Shown here: piece after piece, positions 49,563 to 59,874 of the stretch
How the letters are laid out: each line of letters starts with the position of its first letter
Numbering within the stretch: position 1 is the stretch's first letter
Assembly: GCA_002839415.1 (NCBI GenBank)
Contig: PGXZ01000005.1
Location: 1 to 64,000 of the forward strand
Source of the DNA: Candidatus Saccharibacteria bacterium HGW-Saccharibacteria-1
GTDB taxonomy: Bacteria > Patescibacteriota > Saccharimonadia > Saccharimonadales > Saccharimonadaceae
Direction of reading: 5' to 3'
DNA length: 64,000 nucleotides
Program-made: the position numbers and the translations under genes
The notes under the pieces: generated by a model
Told to the model about the DNA's origin: nothing
The model's database searches: none
Seen by the model: only the letters and a program-made list of their open reading frames with translations

Positions 49563-50791
49563 TGCGCTTTTTATTACTAAACCATATTCAAAACGCTAAA
49601 CAATCACTTAAAAGCAGCCGAGTTCGTAGTACTCTTACTATGCTTGGAATAACCATTGGCGTAGCGAGTATTACCGCAATTCTGGCTCTTAGCGGCGGTG
49701 CCAGTAAGGTGATTACTAATCAGATAGACGCTCTAGGTGGAAATATTGCCGTTATTAGACCGGGAATTACTAGTAGCACCGTCGACAATGTTACTCAAGC
49801 CCAACCGAGTCGTGATTACGCCACTAGTACACTTACCGAAAAGGATATAACATATATAACCAACACTCCGCATATTCAATCGGTTGCTCCGCTTATGGTT
49901 CTAAGTGGCGTTATCAAAGCCGACTCGACTGCGCCCGAAGGCTCATTAATTGTCGCTACGACTCCAGAGCTTGAAACCATCTCCGGCTTAAAGATGCGCG
50001 AAGGACAGTTCCTAGATAGTACTGTTGATAAAAACACCGTTGCTGTTGGTTTGCAATTATCAATCAATGTATTTGGCACCGAATCTTCAATTGGAAAATT
50101 GCTATATATCAAGGGAGAGCCATTTACTGTTATTGGCGTATTAAAACGCATCAACAACCCAATCAATTACAATTCAGTTGATTTTGATAATGCCGCTATT
50201 ATCAATTTTGAATCAGGCAAAAGTTTAAATCAAAATGTAGCCCAAATTCAACAAATTGATGTCAAAGCCGACAGTGTCGAAAATCTTGAACAAGCCGTAA
50301 ATGATATTAACAAAACCATTAAATCCAGCCATAAAGGCGAAAAAGACTTTTCGGTTCTTGTAGGAGAACAGATAGCGCAGCCAACGAGTCAGCTTTTCTT
50401 TATGATCGCCAAAGTAACAACTGCCGTTGCTGCCATATCGTTAATTGTTGGTGGAATTGGAATTATGAATATTATGTTAGTGACCGTGGCCGAGCGAACC
50501 AGAGAAATCGGTATTCGCAAAGCGCTAGGAGCCAGCAACACCGACATCTCCTGCCAATTCTTGATTGAATCACTAGCTATTAGCCTTGGTGGTTGCATTT
50601 CAGGCTATTTACTTGGTTATATAGTCGCTATTGCTATTAGTAAATTTCTAATATTTTATCCTGTATTCACTTGGCAAATAGCGCTAACCGCTCTAATAGT
50701 TTCGCTGACTACTGGTATATTGTTTGGACTATATCCTGCGCTAAGCGCAGCTCGAAAAGATCCGATCGAATCTCTTCATCGATATGAATAG
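49562..50791 (+). CDS. ABC transporter permease (MacB/FtsX family)
   Basis: SSRVRSTLTMLGITIGVASITAILAL...GGIGIMNIMLVTVAERTREIGIRKALGAS. Confidence 0.95.
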   Translation: MRFLLLNHIQNAKQSLKSSRVRSTLTMLGITIGVASITAILALSGGASKVITNQIDALGGNIAVIRPGITSSTVDNVTQAQPSRDYATSTLTEKDITYITNTPHIQSVAPLMVLSGVIKADSTAPEGSLIVATTPELETISGLKMREGQFLDSTVDKNTVAVGLQLSINVFGTESSIGKLLYIKGEPFTVIGVLKRINNPINYNSVDFDNAAIINFESGKSLNQNVAQIQQIDVKADSVENLEQAVNDINKTIKSSHKGEKDFSVLVGEQIAQPTSQLFFMIAKVTTAVAAISLIVGGIGIMNIMLVTVAERTREIGIRKALGASNTDISCQFLIESLAISLGGCISGYLLGYIVAIAISKFLIFYPVFTWQIALTALIVSLTTGILFGLYPALSAARKDPIESLHRYE

Positions 50792-50879
50792 AAATGGCGA
50801 ATACGCGCTAAATTATATTGCAATAATCAATGGAACTATGCTAAAGTATTATCAATAAGTATAAACGATAACATCAGAG

Positions 50880-51326
50880 GTGGGCCACATGGATATTCAA
50901 CCAGAAGAAACAACACAACCAATTAGCGACGACCAAGAACTAGCCAAAGTACTAGCCGGAGTTTCACAATTTAACGATGCTTTAATTACCGAAGAGCCTG
51001 TAGCTCCTGCTGCCGCACCAGTTCTTCCAACCCCTGGCATTGTTCAACCTTTCAACACTCCTCGACCAGATGATAGTAATAATCTTGAAGCAATCAAAAG
51101 AGATGCTATTTCAGAGCTACGACCGCTCGTAGATAAACTAGATCTACCGCCAGAAGAGAAGTTTGACACTTATCTACTACTTATCCGTAGCACGGATGAC
51201 ACAACACTTATCGCTCCCGCTCACGAAGCAGCTCGAAATATCGCTGACGAGTCAAGGCGTGCACAAGCATTGCTAGATATCATCAAAGAAATTGATTTTC
51301 TTTCAAACCCAACCCCAGCTATCTAA
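50880..51326 (+). CDS. Hypothetical protein
   Basis: 148-aa ORF followed by a terminator. Confidence 0.6.
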   Translation: MGHMDIQPEETTQPISDDQELAKVLAGVSQFNDALITEEPVAPAAAPVLPTPGIVQPFNTPRPDDSNNLEAIKRDAISELRPLVDKLDLPPEEKFDTYLLLIRSTDDTTLIAPAHEAARNIADESRRAQALLDIIKEIDFLSNPTPAI

Positions 51327-51344
51327 AAATAGCTAAATCATTTA

Positions 51345-51372
51345 AAAATACCCACATCACTGTGGGTATTTT
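51345..51372. terminator. Intrinsic terminator (bidirectional)
   Basis: AAAATACCCACA-TCAC-TGTGGGTATTTT. Confidence 0.85.
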
Positions 51373-51396
51373 TATTTATTAGGTAAAATTAAAGGC

Positions 51397-53037
51397 TTAG
51401 TAGCCCATACCTCCACCCATACCAGCAGCGGCAGTTGGTTCTTCTTCCGGAACATCAACAACAAGTGCGCCCATAGTGGCTGCTGTTGAAGCAATTGAAA
51501 CAGCATTAATAACCGCTTCGCGAACCACCCTTGTTGGATCAATAACGCCATCTTTTTTAACGTTAACTATGCCCTTTTCGGGTGTATTTACGTTAATACC
51601 AAAACCAGGCTTTCCAGCTTCAACCTGGGCAAGCAAAGCTTCGCTGTTCAATCCTGCGTTTGCCGTAACTTGTAAGAATGGTTGTTTCAATGCATTTTTC
51701 AAAATTTGACGACCGGCACTAACCGAGTCAGAACCTTCAACCTTAATTGCCTGTGATAGGTTTACCAAAGTAACGCCACCACCAGCAACGATGCCTTCTG
51801 CAAGCGCAGCCTTTGTTGCGGCTACGGCATCATCAACCCGGAATTTCTTTTCATCAATTTCAGTTTCTGTCGCGCCGCCAACTTTAATCACTGCAACCTT
51901 GCCACTTAACGAAGCAGCTCGTTTGATATATTGGTCTTTATCGTATTCACTAATCACATTTTCAGCTTGCGACTTGATTTGTTCAATTCGCGATTTAACG
52001 GCAGCCGATTTGCCAGCACCCTCAATAATCGTCGTTGAGTCTTTGCCAACAATAACTTTTCGGGCAGTGCCAATTACGTCCAGTTCTACATTCTCAAATG
52101 TCAAACCTTGGTCTTCGGTGATTACAGTAGCACCAGTTAATACGGCAATATCATTCAAAATTTCCTTACGACGATCACCAAAGGCGGGCGCTTTCACAGC
52201 AACAGTATTGAACACGCCTTTTAATTTATTAAGCACTAGGATACTCAGAGCTTCGCCCTCAACCTCGTCAGCAATCAAGACAACATCTTTTTTACCAGCC
52301 GCAGCAAGCTTTTCCAAGATTGGCAGGAATTCAGTTACGTTATTGATTTTTTTGTCAGTAATAACAATTGCTGGTTTTTCGTAAACCGCCTCTTGACGAT
52401 TTACGTCAGTTACAAAGAACTGGCTGACGAATCCACGGTCGAACGTAAAACCTTCAACCACTTCGGATTCAAGATCTAGACCTTGGCTAGCTTCAACTGT
52501 TACTACACTGTCTTTGCCAACTTTTTCGATAACTGAAGCAATCAATTTTCCAATCGTTTCATCACCAGCGCTGATTGTAGCAACTTCAGCCACTCGATCA
52601 GACTTACCTTCGATACTCTCACTTAATTTATCAAGAGCAGCTGCAACTTCATCTCCAGCCGATTCAATACCGCGGCGAAGTTCTTGTGGGTTATGTCCGG
52701 CCGCAATCAAACGACTAGCTTCTTTTAAGATATTATAAGTTAAGACCGTGACTGTGGTTGTGCCGTCGCCAGCAACTTTGTTGAGTTTAGTAGCAGCTTG
52801 TTTGATAAGCTCTGCGCCTACTTTGTATCCCAAAGTTTCGTCATCTTTTTCAACCAAGTCAATCGATTCAGCTACGGTTACGCCGTCATGAGTAACCGTT
52901 GGTCCGCCATAGCTTTTTGAAATTACGACGTTACGACCTTTTGGACCATAGGTTACTTTTACTGCATCATATAGCGCCTTAGCCCCACCCAAAACTCGAG
53001 CGCGGGCATCATCATCATAAAATACTTTTTTTGCCAT
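51397..53037 (-). CDS. groEL: Chaperonin GroEL
   Basis: YGPKGRNVVISKSYGGPTVTHDGVTVAESI...AGDGTTTVTVLTYNI; C-terminal GMGGGMGY. Confidence 0.98.
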   Translation of the reverse strand: MAKKVFYDDDARARVLGGAKALYDAVKVTYGPKGRNVVISKSYGGPTVTHDGVTVAESIDLVEKDDETLGYKVGAELIKQAATKLNKVAGDGTTTVTVLTYNILKEASRLIAAGHNPQELRRGIESAGDEVAAALDKLSESIEGKSDRVAEVATISAGDETIGKLIASVIEKVGKDSVVTVEASQGLDLESEVVEGFTFDRGFVSQFFVTDVNRQEAVYEKPAIVITDKKINNVTEFLPILEKLAAAGKKDVVLIADEVEGEALSILVLNKLKGVFNTVAVKAPAFGDRRKEILNDIAVLTGATVITEDQGLTFENVELDVIGTARKVIVGKDSTTIIEGAGKSAAVKSRIEQIKSQAENVISEYDKDQYIKRAASLSGKVAVIKVGGATETEIDEKKFRVDDAVAATKAALAEGIVAGGGVTLVNLSQAIKVEGSDSVSAGRQILKNALKQPFLQVTANAGLNSEALLAQVEAGKPGFGINVNTPEKGIVNVKKDGVIDPTRVVREAVINAVSIASTAATMGALVVDVPEEEPTAAAGMGGGMGY

Positions 53038-53050
53038 ACTTTATAATCTC

Positions 53051-53314
53051 CTAGACGGTCGCAAGGACGTCTTCTTCTTTTACAATTAAATATTCAACAT
53101 TATTTATCTTGAGGTCAGTTGTCGAATATTCTTTATAGACAATTTTATCCTCAACTTTTAAACTTTTAACTTCAGGACCTACTGCCACGACTTTCGCGAC
53201 AACTGGTTTTTCCTTGGCGTTGTCCGGTAGATAAAGACCTGAGGCTGTTTTATTAGAAATTACTTCACGAACAGCGACAACTCTATCTGCCAGAGGTTTA
53301 ATTGGTGTATTCAT
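53051..53314 (-). CDS. groES: Co-chaperonin GroES
   Basis: IKPLADRVVAVREVISNKTASGLYLPDNAKEKPVVAKVVAVGPE. Confidence 0.97.
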   Translation of the reverse strand: MNTPIKPLADRVVAVREVISNKTASGLYLPDNAKEKPVVAKVVAVGPEVKSLKVEDKIVYKEYSTTDLKINNVEYLIVKEEDVLATV

Positions 53315-53350
53315 AATTATTCCTCCTGTTATTTTTTAGTTTGCCTTATT

Positions 53351-53379
53351 ATTGTAAACAAAATAGTTGGCACTTGCAA
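53351..53379 (-). promoter_or_regulatory. groES promoter, -35 TTGCAA / 17 bp / -10 TACAAT
   Basis: Minus strand; -35 lies inside the CIRCE element. Confidence 0.65.
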
Positions 53380-53393
53380 GGCTCGAGTGCTAA
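53367..53393. promoter_or_regulatory. CIRCE element (HrcA operator)
   Basis: TTGGCACTT-N9-GAGTGCTAA; 16/18 match to TTAGCACTC-N9-GAGTGCTAA. Confidence 0.88.
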
Positions 53394-53446
53394 TTATTTA
53401 TTCGTTAGCTTCTGTTTTATGCTCAATAATACTATAATAAACACCA

Positions 53447-54481
53447 ATGACAGTTCGATTCGCCACTCAACCAGAAATTCAAAATTGGAATCAACATATT
53501 ATCACCAATCCTGATGGCGGAAATATGTTTGCCAGCTATGAATTTGCCATACAAAAAGAAACCGGTGGTTATAAAACACATTTTGTCTTTGTTGATAACT
53601 TAGCGATAACCATATTAGAAAAAAATGCGCCATCATTAGGCAAATTCTGGTATTTACCGAAGGGTCCTGAAGTAACGTCAACTGATACACTTTTTAAAAT
53701 CCTAAAAGAATTGAAACCATTTGCAAAAAAACACGATGTCTTCGCAATTCGCATTGAACCTGAACTCGACATTAGCAATCAATCCAGATTAGAAAAAAGC
53801 GGCTTAATTCAATCCAGCCCCATAATCCCCAATCCTTCAACAATCACACTAGATATTAGCGATAATCTAGAAAACATCCTAGCAAAGCTACCTCAAAAAG
53901 GTCGCTATGCCATCAAACGCGCCGAACGCGATGGCGTAACGATTAGTCGAGTCGAACCTAATGAAGAAAATTGCAAAATTATGTACGACCTACTTTCTGA
54001 AACCGCCAGAGGTCAGTTTGGTATCCGAAATTATGATTATTTTAAAACTTTTTGGCAGAGATTTGAGGAATCTAATCTTGGGCAATTATTTTTTGCTTAT
54101 TACAACAATCAAATCGTTGCCGGCGCCTATGCTATTACACTCGGCCAAAAAAGCACCTACAAAGACGGCGCGAGTATCCGCAAGCGAACCGCCTATGGCG
54201 CTAGTCATCTACTGCAATGGGAGGTTATTAAATGGGCCAAAGAAAAAGGTTCATTGTTACACGATTTTTGTGGCTCACCACCATCTGGTGAAATCAATAA
54301 TACCGATCACAAACATTATGGCGTTGGTCTATTTAAAACCGCCTTTAATAAAACCGTAACTGACTATATTGGTTGTTATGATTACATCATCAGTTCTAAA
54401 AAATACCAAATCTGGATAAAATTTGGCGAAAAAGTCGCCAAACGGTTACATTATTACAGAAATCACGACTCATACTATTAG
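53447..54481 (+). CDS. FemAB-family peptidoglycan bridge aminoacyltransferase / GNAT
   Basis: FWYLPKGPEV...LPQKGRYAIKRAERDGVTI...GASHLLQWEVIKWAKEKG. Confidence 0.88.
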   Translation: MTVRFATQPEIQNWNQHIITNPDGGNMFASYEFAIQKETGGYKTHFVFVDNLAITILEKNAPSLGKFWYLPKGPEVTSTDTLFKILKELKPFAKKHDVFAIRIEPELDISNQSRLEKSGLIQSSPIIPNPSTITLDISDNLENILAKLPQKGRYAIKRAERDGVTISRVEPNEENCKIMYDLLSETARGQFGIRNYDYFKTFWQRFEESNLGQLFFAYYNNQIVAGAYAITLGQKSTYKDGASIRKRTAYGASHLLQWEVIKWAKEKGSLLHDFCGSPPSGEINNTDHKHYGVGLFKTAFNKTVTDYIGCYDYIISSKKYQIWIKFGEKVAKRLHYYRNHDSYY

Positions 54482-54555
54482 ATTCAGCCAAGACAATCCT
54501 GTATCATAGTATAAGCGACAATCAACTAAACAAACTGTTTTGGAGGAATCTTACT

Positions 54556-56376
54556 ATGTGTGGAATCGTTGGATATATCGGCGAACGTGATGCGCAAGGA
54601 ATTTTAACGAGTGGCCTTCGGCGCCTAGAATATCGAGGTTATGACTCAGCTGGGATAGTTACAATCGATAGTAGCGGACAAACGACCCTACTTCGAGAAA
54701 AAGGTAAAGTCAGCGAACTAGACAAGCTTGTGCTTTCACACGAAAATCACGACAAAGTCGGTATCGGACATACCCGCTGGGCAACTCACGGTGAACCTTC
54801 AGAAATAAACGCCCACCCACACCAAGCTGGTGATATTTACCTAGTTCATAACGGAATTATTGAGAATTACAAAGAATTAAAAGCTGAATTAAAAGATCAC
54901 AACTTTGTCAGTGAGACCGACAGCGAAGTATTGGCGGCTATGATTGATTCACTATACGACAAAGATACATCACTTGTCGATGCAGTTACACAGGCACTTA
55001 AATTGGTAATAGGAACATACGGAATTGCTGTAATATCCTCACGCGAACCAGAGATCGTTGTCGTTGCCCGCTCTGGTAGCCCGCTAATTATTGGCGTAAA
55101 TGACAATGAAACCCTAATCGCCAGTGACGCATGCGCCCTAATAGGACATACCGACAAAGCAATTTATCTAAACGACAACGAAGTCGCTATCTGCAAAAAA
55201 GATGGTGTTGACTTACGCGATATGAGCGCTCAACCAATCTCATCGAAAGTAGAAACCATCGAAATCGATATGCAGGCTATTCAAAAACAGGGTTACGATC
55301 ATTTTCTACTAAAGGAAATTAGCGAACAGCCACAAACTCTCCGCGCTACACTAAGCGGCCGTATCAATGAAAGGGCTAAAGACGTTCGATTAGACGGCTT
55401 AAACCTCAGCACAAAAGAGCTAAAATCAATCGAGCATATTACAATTATTGGTTGTGGAACAGCATATTATGCTGGGCTCTTAAGCTCTTACTATCTTGAG
55501 CAATTGGTTGACGGTTTAACAATCGACGTCGCAGCCGCCTCTGAGCTGAGATACCGTTCGTTTCACCTACCAAAAAACACTATCGCATTGGTCGTTTCTC
55601 AGTCAGGTGAAACCGCCGACACCTTGGCGTGTCTACGCGAAATCAAACGTCGAGACGTAAAAACAATCGGCATTATAAATACCGTTGGTTCAACAATTGC
55701 GCGTGAAGTTGACGGCGGTATATACGTACATGCCGGCCCAGAGATCTCCGTAGCCTCTACAAAGGCCTTTACCTCCCAAGTGGCAGCAATTACTATGTTG
55801 GGTATTCAAATCGCTCAAGCCAAAGGCGTGGGTATTAAAGAAACGTCAAAATACATCGACGAACTCGCAAAATTACCTGATGAAATTGATAATGTTATTA
55901 AAAACTACAAAGAAAAAATTGCCGAAATTGCAAAAAAATACGCTAAATACGAACATTCGCTGTATTTTGGACGCGACACATTGTTCCCTGTTGCTCTAGA
56001 AGGTGCATTGAAGCTCAAAGAGATTTCCTATACCCAGGCCGAAGGCTATGCCGCCGGAGAACTAAAGCACGGACCAATCGCTCTAGTCGATGACAATTTC
56101 TTTGAGGTAGCCCTACTGCTCGATAACTGGCTGTTTGATAAGGGCCTAAGCGCCCTGTCAGAAGTAAATGCCCGTGGTGGACACGTTTTTGTTATTACAA
56201 ATAGCACTAAGGATATAGACGCCGAAGAAATATTAAGAATCGACACCAAGCTCGACATCTTGGCGCCAATCGTAATTAACGTCGTTCAACAACTGTTCGC
56301 CTATTACGTAGCCGTCGCTAGAGGTAATGACGTCGACCAACCGCGCAATCTAGCTAAAAGCGTTACTGTCGAATAG
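54556..56376 (+). CDS. glmS: Glutamine-fructose-6-phosphate aminotransferase
   Basis: MCGIVGYIGERDAQGILTSGLRRLEYRGYDSAGI; C-terminal NLAKSVTVE. Confidence 0.98.
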   Translation: MCGIVGYIGERDAQGILTSGLRRLEYRGYDSAGIVTIDSSGQTTLLREKGKVSELDKLVLSHENHDKVGIGHTRWATHGEPSEINAHPHQAGDIYLVHNGIIENYKELKAELKDHNFVSETDSEVLAAMIDSLYDKDTSLVDAVTQALKLVIGTYGIAVISSREPEIVVVARSGSPLIIGVNDNETLIASDACALIGHTDKAIYLNDNEVAICKKDGVDLRDMSAQPISSKVETIEIDMQAIQKQGYDHFLLKEISEQPQTLRATLSGRINERAKDVRLDGLNLSTKELKSIEHITIIGCGTAYYAGLLSSYYLEQLVDGLTIDVAAASELRYRSFHLPKNTIALVVSQSGETADTLACLREIKRRDVKTIGIINTVGSTIAREVDGGIYVHAGPEISVASTKAFTSQVAAITMLGIQIAQAKGVGIKETSKYIDELAKLPDEIDNVIKNYKEKIAEIAKKYAKYEHSLYFGRDTLFPVALEGALKLKEISYTQAEGYAAGELKHGPIALVDDNFFEVALLLDNWLFDKGLSALSEVNARGGHVFVITNSTKDIDAEEILRIDTKLDILAPIVINVVQQLFAYYVAVARGNDVDQPRNLAKSVTVE

Positions 56377-56390
56377 ACATCTACAAACTA

Positions 56391-56426
56391 AAATACCGCA
56401 ACCTATTCATAAGGTTGCGGTATTTT
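56391..56426. terminator. Intrinsic terminator downstream of glmS
   Basis: AATACCGCAACCT-ATTCATA-AGGTTGCGGTATT + T tract. Confidence 0.85.
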
Positions 56427-56442
56427 TTATATTCTATTTAAA

Positions 56443-57708
56443 TTAAAGACTATTTGGAGCTTTTTCAAGCTTTACCTTAACTTCCTTTGTCGAGCCATCG
56501 TGCATTACTTTCAAAGTTATCGTCTGATCGACTTTCTTTTGTCTGATAATTGACGCAAATGACTTGGTTTCATCGATTTTAACGCCATCGATCTCAAGGA
56601 TAATGTCGTTTTCGACAATACTAGCCTTGTCGGCCGGAGAGCCCGGTATGACAGCTAGCTCACCGGTTTTTGAGCCTTTTGCGACAAGCACACCATAATC
56701 CACTGACAGGTTATTTTTGGACTTAATATTGCTATTTATTTGCGTATACCTAATACCCAAGTACGGCTTAACAATTTGACCGTTTTTTATAACCGACTCA
56801 ACAACCGATTTGACCATATTACTTGGCAATGCAAAGCCGATACTATTAGCGCTGTCTTCGATTGCCACATTCACGCCGATTACATTGCCCTTAATATCTA
56901 GCAGCGGACCACCCGAATTGCCAGGATTGATCGCTGCGTCAGTTTGAATTACACCATCCAGCTGTTCAGTACTGCCATTACCGTCGCTTGCTGTAATCGA
57001 CCTGGAAAGTCCCGAAACAATACCGAGTGATATTGAATTTTGGAATTCGGCTAGTGCATTGCCGATTGCAATTGCTGATTGGCCCAATTTTAACGTATCT
57101 GAGTCTGCAAAAGTTAAATAAGTAAAATCTTTACCTTCAATCTTTAATACTGCTACATCTAGTATTTTGTCCTTAGCAATAATCTTGGCAGTGTATTTTT
57201 TATTGTCTTTAGTTAAAACCGTATAATCAGCCGCACTATCCTCAACAACATGGCAATTAGTAACAATGTAACCATCAGATGAAACAAAAAAACCCGAACC
57301 ACCACCGATTTCTTGCTTTTCAGTACTATTTGAACTTGAGTTCGAATTTGAGTTTAAATTAAATAAGTAATTATATAAGCTATTATTATTTTCAAGAGTC
57401 GAGATTTGTTTTGATATTATTATTGAAACCACAGCCGGATTTGTTTTCTCAACCGTATTCATCACTTGTGAATTTTCGACTGTCGTTCCCGTTTTGACAG
57501 AGACCTGACTCACAGAGCTGCTTTGCTGCCAAGCGTTAAACGAAATTAAGTTATTTGCCATTAGTCCGATCAAAACGCCAGATATAAGCAACGTAGTTAA
57601 TACGCTTGAACCAATACTTATTAAAAGTGTCGTTTTATTATGTTTCATAGTATTTTTAAAATTATTATGCATAATATTTATATTAAAAAAAGCCGTTTTT
57701 TTAGTCAA
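56443..57708 (-). CDS. HtrA/DegP-like trypsin-like serine protease with PDZ domain (start may be an internal Met)
   Basis: GGGSGFFVSSDGYIVTNCHVV...DAAINPGNSGGPLLDIKGNVIGVN; PDZ. Confidence 0.95.
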   Translation of the reverse strand: MTKKTAFFNINIMHNNFKNTMKHNKTTLLISIGSSVLTTLLISGVLIGLMANNLISFNAWQQSSSVSQVSVKTGTTVENSQVMNTVEKTNPAVVSIIISKQISTLENNNSLYNYLFNLNSNSNSSSNSTEKQEIGGGSGFFVSSDGYIVTNCHVVEDSAADYTVLTKDNKKYTAKIIAKDKILDVAVLKIEGKDFTYLTFADSDTLKLGQSAIAIGNALAEFQNSISLGIVSGLSRSITASDGNGSTEQLDGVIQTDAAINPGNSGGPLLDIKGNVIGVNVAIEDSANSIGFALPSNMVKSVVESVIKNGQIVKPYLGIRYTQINSNIKSKNNLSVDYGVLVAKGSKTGELAVIPGSPADKASIVENDIILEIDGVKIDETKSFASIIRQKKVDQTITLKVMHDGSTKEVKVKLEKAPNSL

Positions 57709-57747
57709 TGTTGAATTATTTGAATTTTATATCGAAAAAAATATTTT

Positions 57748-59046
57748 TTAAGCTAAATCTTTGAGTAGTTTTTTGGCTATTTCAATCTCATTCCAACAGT
57801 GTTCGCCATCAGCTCGTTCAATTGTCTTTTCGTGACCCTTGCCAAGTAACACAACCGTATCATCAGCATTACTCACCCGGCTAAGTGCAAATTTAATCGC
57901 CTCTTCGCGATCCAATATCAAGAACATGTCTTTATCCTTGATTTTACCTACTTTTTCAGCACCACTTGCAATTTGCGCCAATATCTCATTGCCGTCGACA
58001 TCCCGATCATCCTCTTCGGTTAATACCACTTCATCGCAATACCTACTGGCAATTTTGCCTTGAACAGCTCGCTTTGATGCGTCTCTACGTCCAGCCGAAC
58101 CAAACACGGCCACTAATTTACCTTTAGTTGCTGGTCGAACACTTTCAAATAATTTATCAAAAGCATCAGGAGTAGAAGCAAAATCAACAATCACTTTAAA
58201 ACTTTGGCCTTCGCTAACTACGCTCATGCGGCCTTCAACACCTTCTAGCGCAGCGATCCCATTCTCAATCTGCTCAACATTTAAACCAACCTCACGCCCA
58301 ACCGTAATTGCAGCTAGCGCATTACTGACATTAAACTCACCAGGTATGTTAATCGAGATATTATATTTATCTTGCCCAGCCGTGACAATAAAAGTCGAAC
58401 CATCTGATGATAATTTTACATCACTTGCAGCAACCTGACCTTTACCTATTCCATAAGTCATAGTTTTTGGCACGCATTTTACAAACTCGGCCGAGGACGA
58501 ATCATCAGCATTAACCACTCCAAAACCATGCTTATTTTTTCCAGCTATTTTAAATAATCGCTTCTTTGCGTTTAAATAATTATCAAAAGTACCGTGATAG
58601 TCCAGATGATCACCAGTAACGTTTGTCATGACGGCAATCTGATAAGGAACTCCCCAAACCCTATATTGGGCCAACGAATGGCTCGATGTCTCTAATACAA
58701 GCCATTCTACGCCCGCTCGTTTAAAATCACGTAATTGTTTTTGCAGCTTACCAGCCGCAGCCGTCGTTACGTGTTCATTTTGTTGCTTAATGTCATTTCC
58801 AATGCCAAACGCAACCGTGCTCATCATGGCCGATTTATAACCAGCCTCAGTTAACATCCTGTGAATCAAAAATGTCGTCGTTGTTTTACCGTTTGTGCCC
58901 GTTACGCCTATCACGTGCATATTTTTTGACGGAAAGCCGTATCGGATATTCGCAACAACAGACTCTAACAGATGCCCTGTCGGTTCGATTTGTCTAAATA
59001 AGTTTACCGGGATGATTTTTTTAACAGTTTTTCGGAAATTTGCCAT
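57748..59046 (-). CDS. Mur ligase (UDP-MurNAc-tripeptide synthetase-like)
   Basis: HVIGVTGTNGKTTTTFLIHRML, TNVTGDHLDYHGTFDNY; MurE family. Confidence 0.9.
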   Translation of the reverse strand: MANFRKTVKKIIPVNLFRQIEPTGHLLESVVANIRYGFPSKNMHVIGVTGTNGKTTTTFLIHRMLTEAGYKSAMMSTVAFGIGNDIKQQNEHVTTAAAGKLQKQLRDFKRAGVEWLVLETSSHSLAQYRVWGVPYQIAVMTNVTGDHLDYHGTFDNYLNAKKRLFKIAGKNKHGFGVVNADDSSSAEFVKCVPKTMTYGIGKGQVAASDVKLSSDGSTFIVTAGQDKYNISINIPGEFNVSNALAAITVGREVGLNVEQIENGIAALEGVEGRMSVVSEGQSFKVIVDFASTPDAFDKLFESVRPATKGKLVAVFGSAGRRDASKRAVQGKIASRYCDEVVLTEEDDRDVDGNEILAQIASGAEKVGKIKDKDMFLILDREEAIKFALSRVSNADDTVVLLGKGHEKTIERADGEHCWNEIEIAKKLLKDLA

Positions 59047-59079
59047 AAGATAATTATACTCTAGATAATATCAATATAA

Positions 59080-59874
59080 TTACACATCTAGATCTCTAGA
59101 ATAATAAAATTTATAGGTTATAAAAATCGAGACAATAACTAAAATCGCTGAAATAACTAAATAGATCAGATTGAAACCACTATCCATTAAATCTTTGGCG
59201 TCGAAATATTTAAAGGGGGTAAAATAACTTAGCCAGTTTAAGTTCTCACTTATATTGATAAAAAATGTCATTACAAAAGTTAATAGAAGCACCGATGTAG
59301 CAATTGTGCCAGATAGTTTTGGCTTCTTGCAAAACCCAGCCACGGCCGTTCCGATAAAAAAGAAAATTAACTGCAGCATCAGCAATCCAACCATTAGAAT
59401 TATAACATCACTCATAAACGACTCGTCGCTTGCAAAATAGCCAATAAAATAAACTGAAGAAAGTGAAGTTACTAGATTCAAAACCAAAATGTTAAATAAG
59501 CCTGCTAAAATCTTTTCAGATAAAACCCTAAACCTTGATATCGGCTTTGCAAATAAAAATTCTGACGTTTTATCGCGCTCCTCTTTTGAAACTATTCCAG
59601 CCCCCAACAATACCGCATGAACAGTTACCATCAGGGCTATATACACATACAAAACACCAAAATAGCCACTAGCCTTGGTTAAATCAAAGCCAGTTAAGCC
59701 AAAAATAGCCTGTACAGACTTTGGAAATTGCGACATCAGCTCTACCACAGCCTGACTATTGCCTTTAAACGAGGCGTATTTTGCCATCCCCGAGGCCACC
59801 AACATTACCATTCCCAAGCACCAGAATAGCAAGCCCTTGCGATATACTTTCAATTCTCGTAAAAATATATTCAT
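59080..59874 (-). CDS. ABC-2 type transporter permease
   Basis: Multiple TM helices; KEERDKTSEFLFAKPISRFRVLSEKI. Confidence 0.88.
   Translation of the reverse strand: MNIFLRELKVYRKGLLFWCLGMVMLVASGMAKYASFKGNSQAVVELMSQFPKSVQAIFGLTGFDLTKASGYFGVLYVYIALMVTVHAVLLGAGIVSKEERDKTSEFLFAKPISRFRVLSEKILAGLFNILVLNLVTSLSSVYFIGYFASDESFMSDVIILMVGLLMLQLIFFFIGTAVAGFCKKPKLSGTIATSVLLLTFVMTFFINISENLNWLSYFTPFKYFDAKDLMDSGFNLIYLVISAILVIVSIFITYKFYYSRDLDV

Noticed and set aside
51791-52384. 197-aa ORF opposite groEL (and other antisense ORFs opposite groEL)
   Set aside because: Lies entirely antisense to a confident groEL CDS; composition is a by-product of coding-strand codon bias
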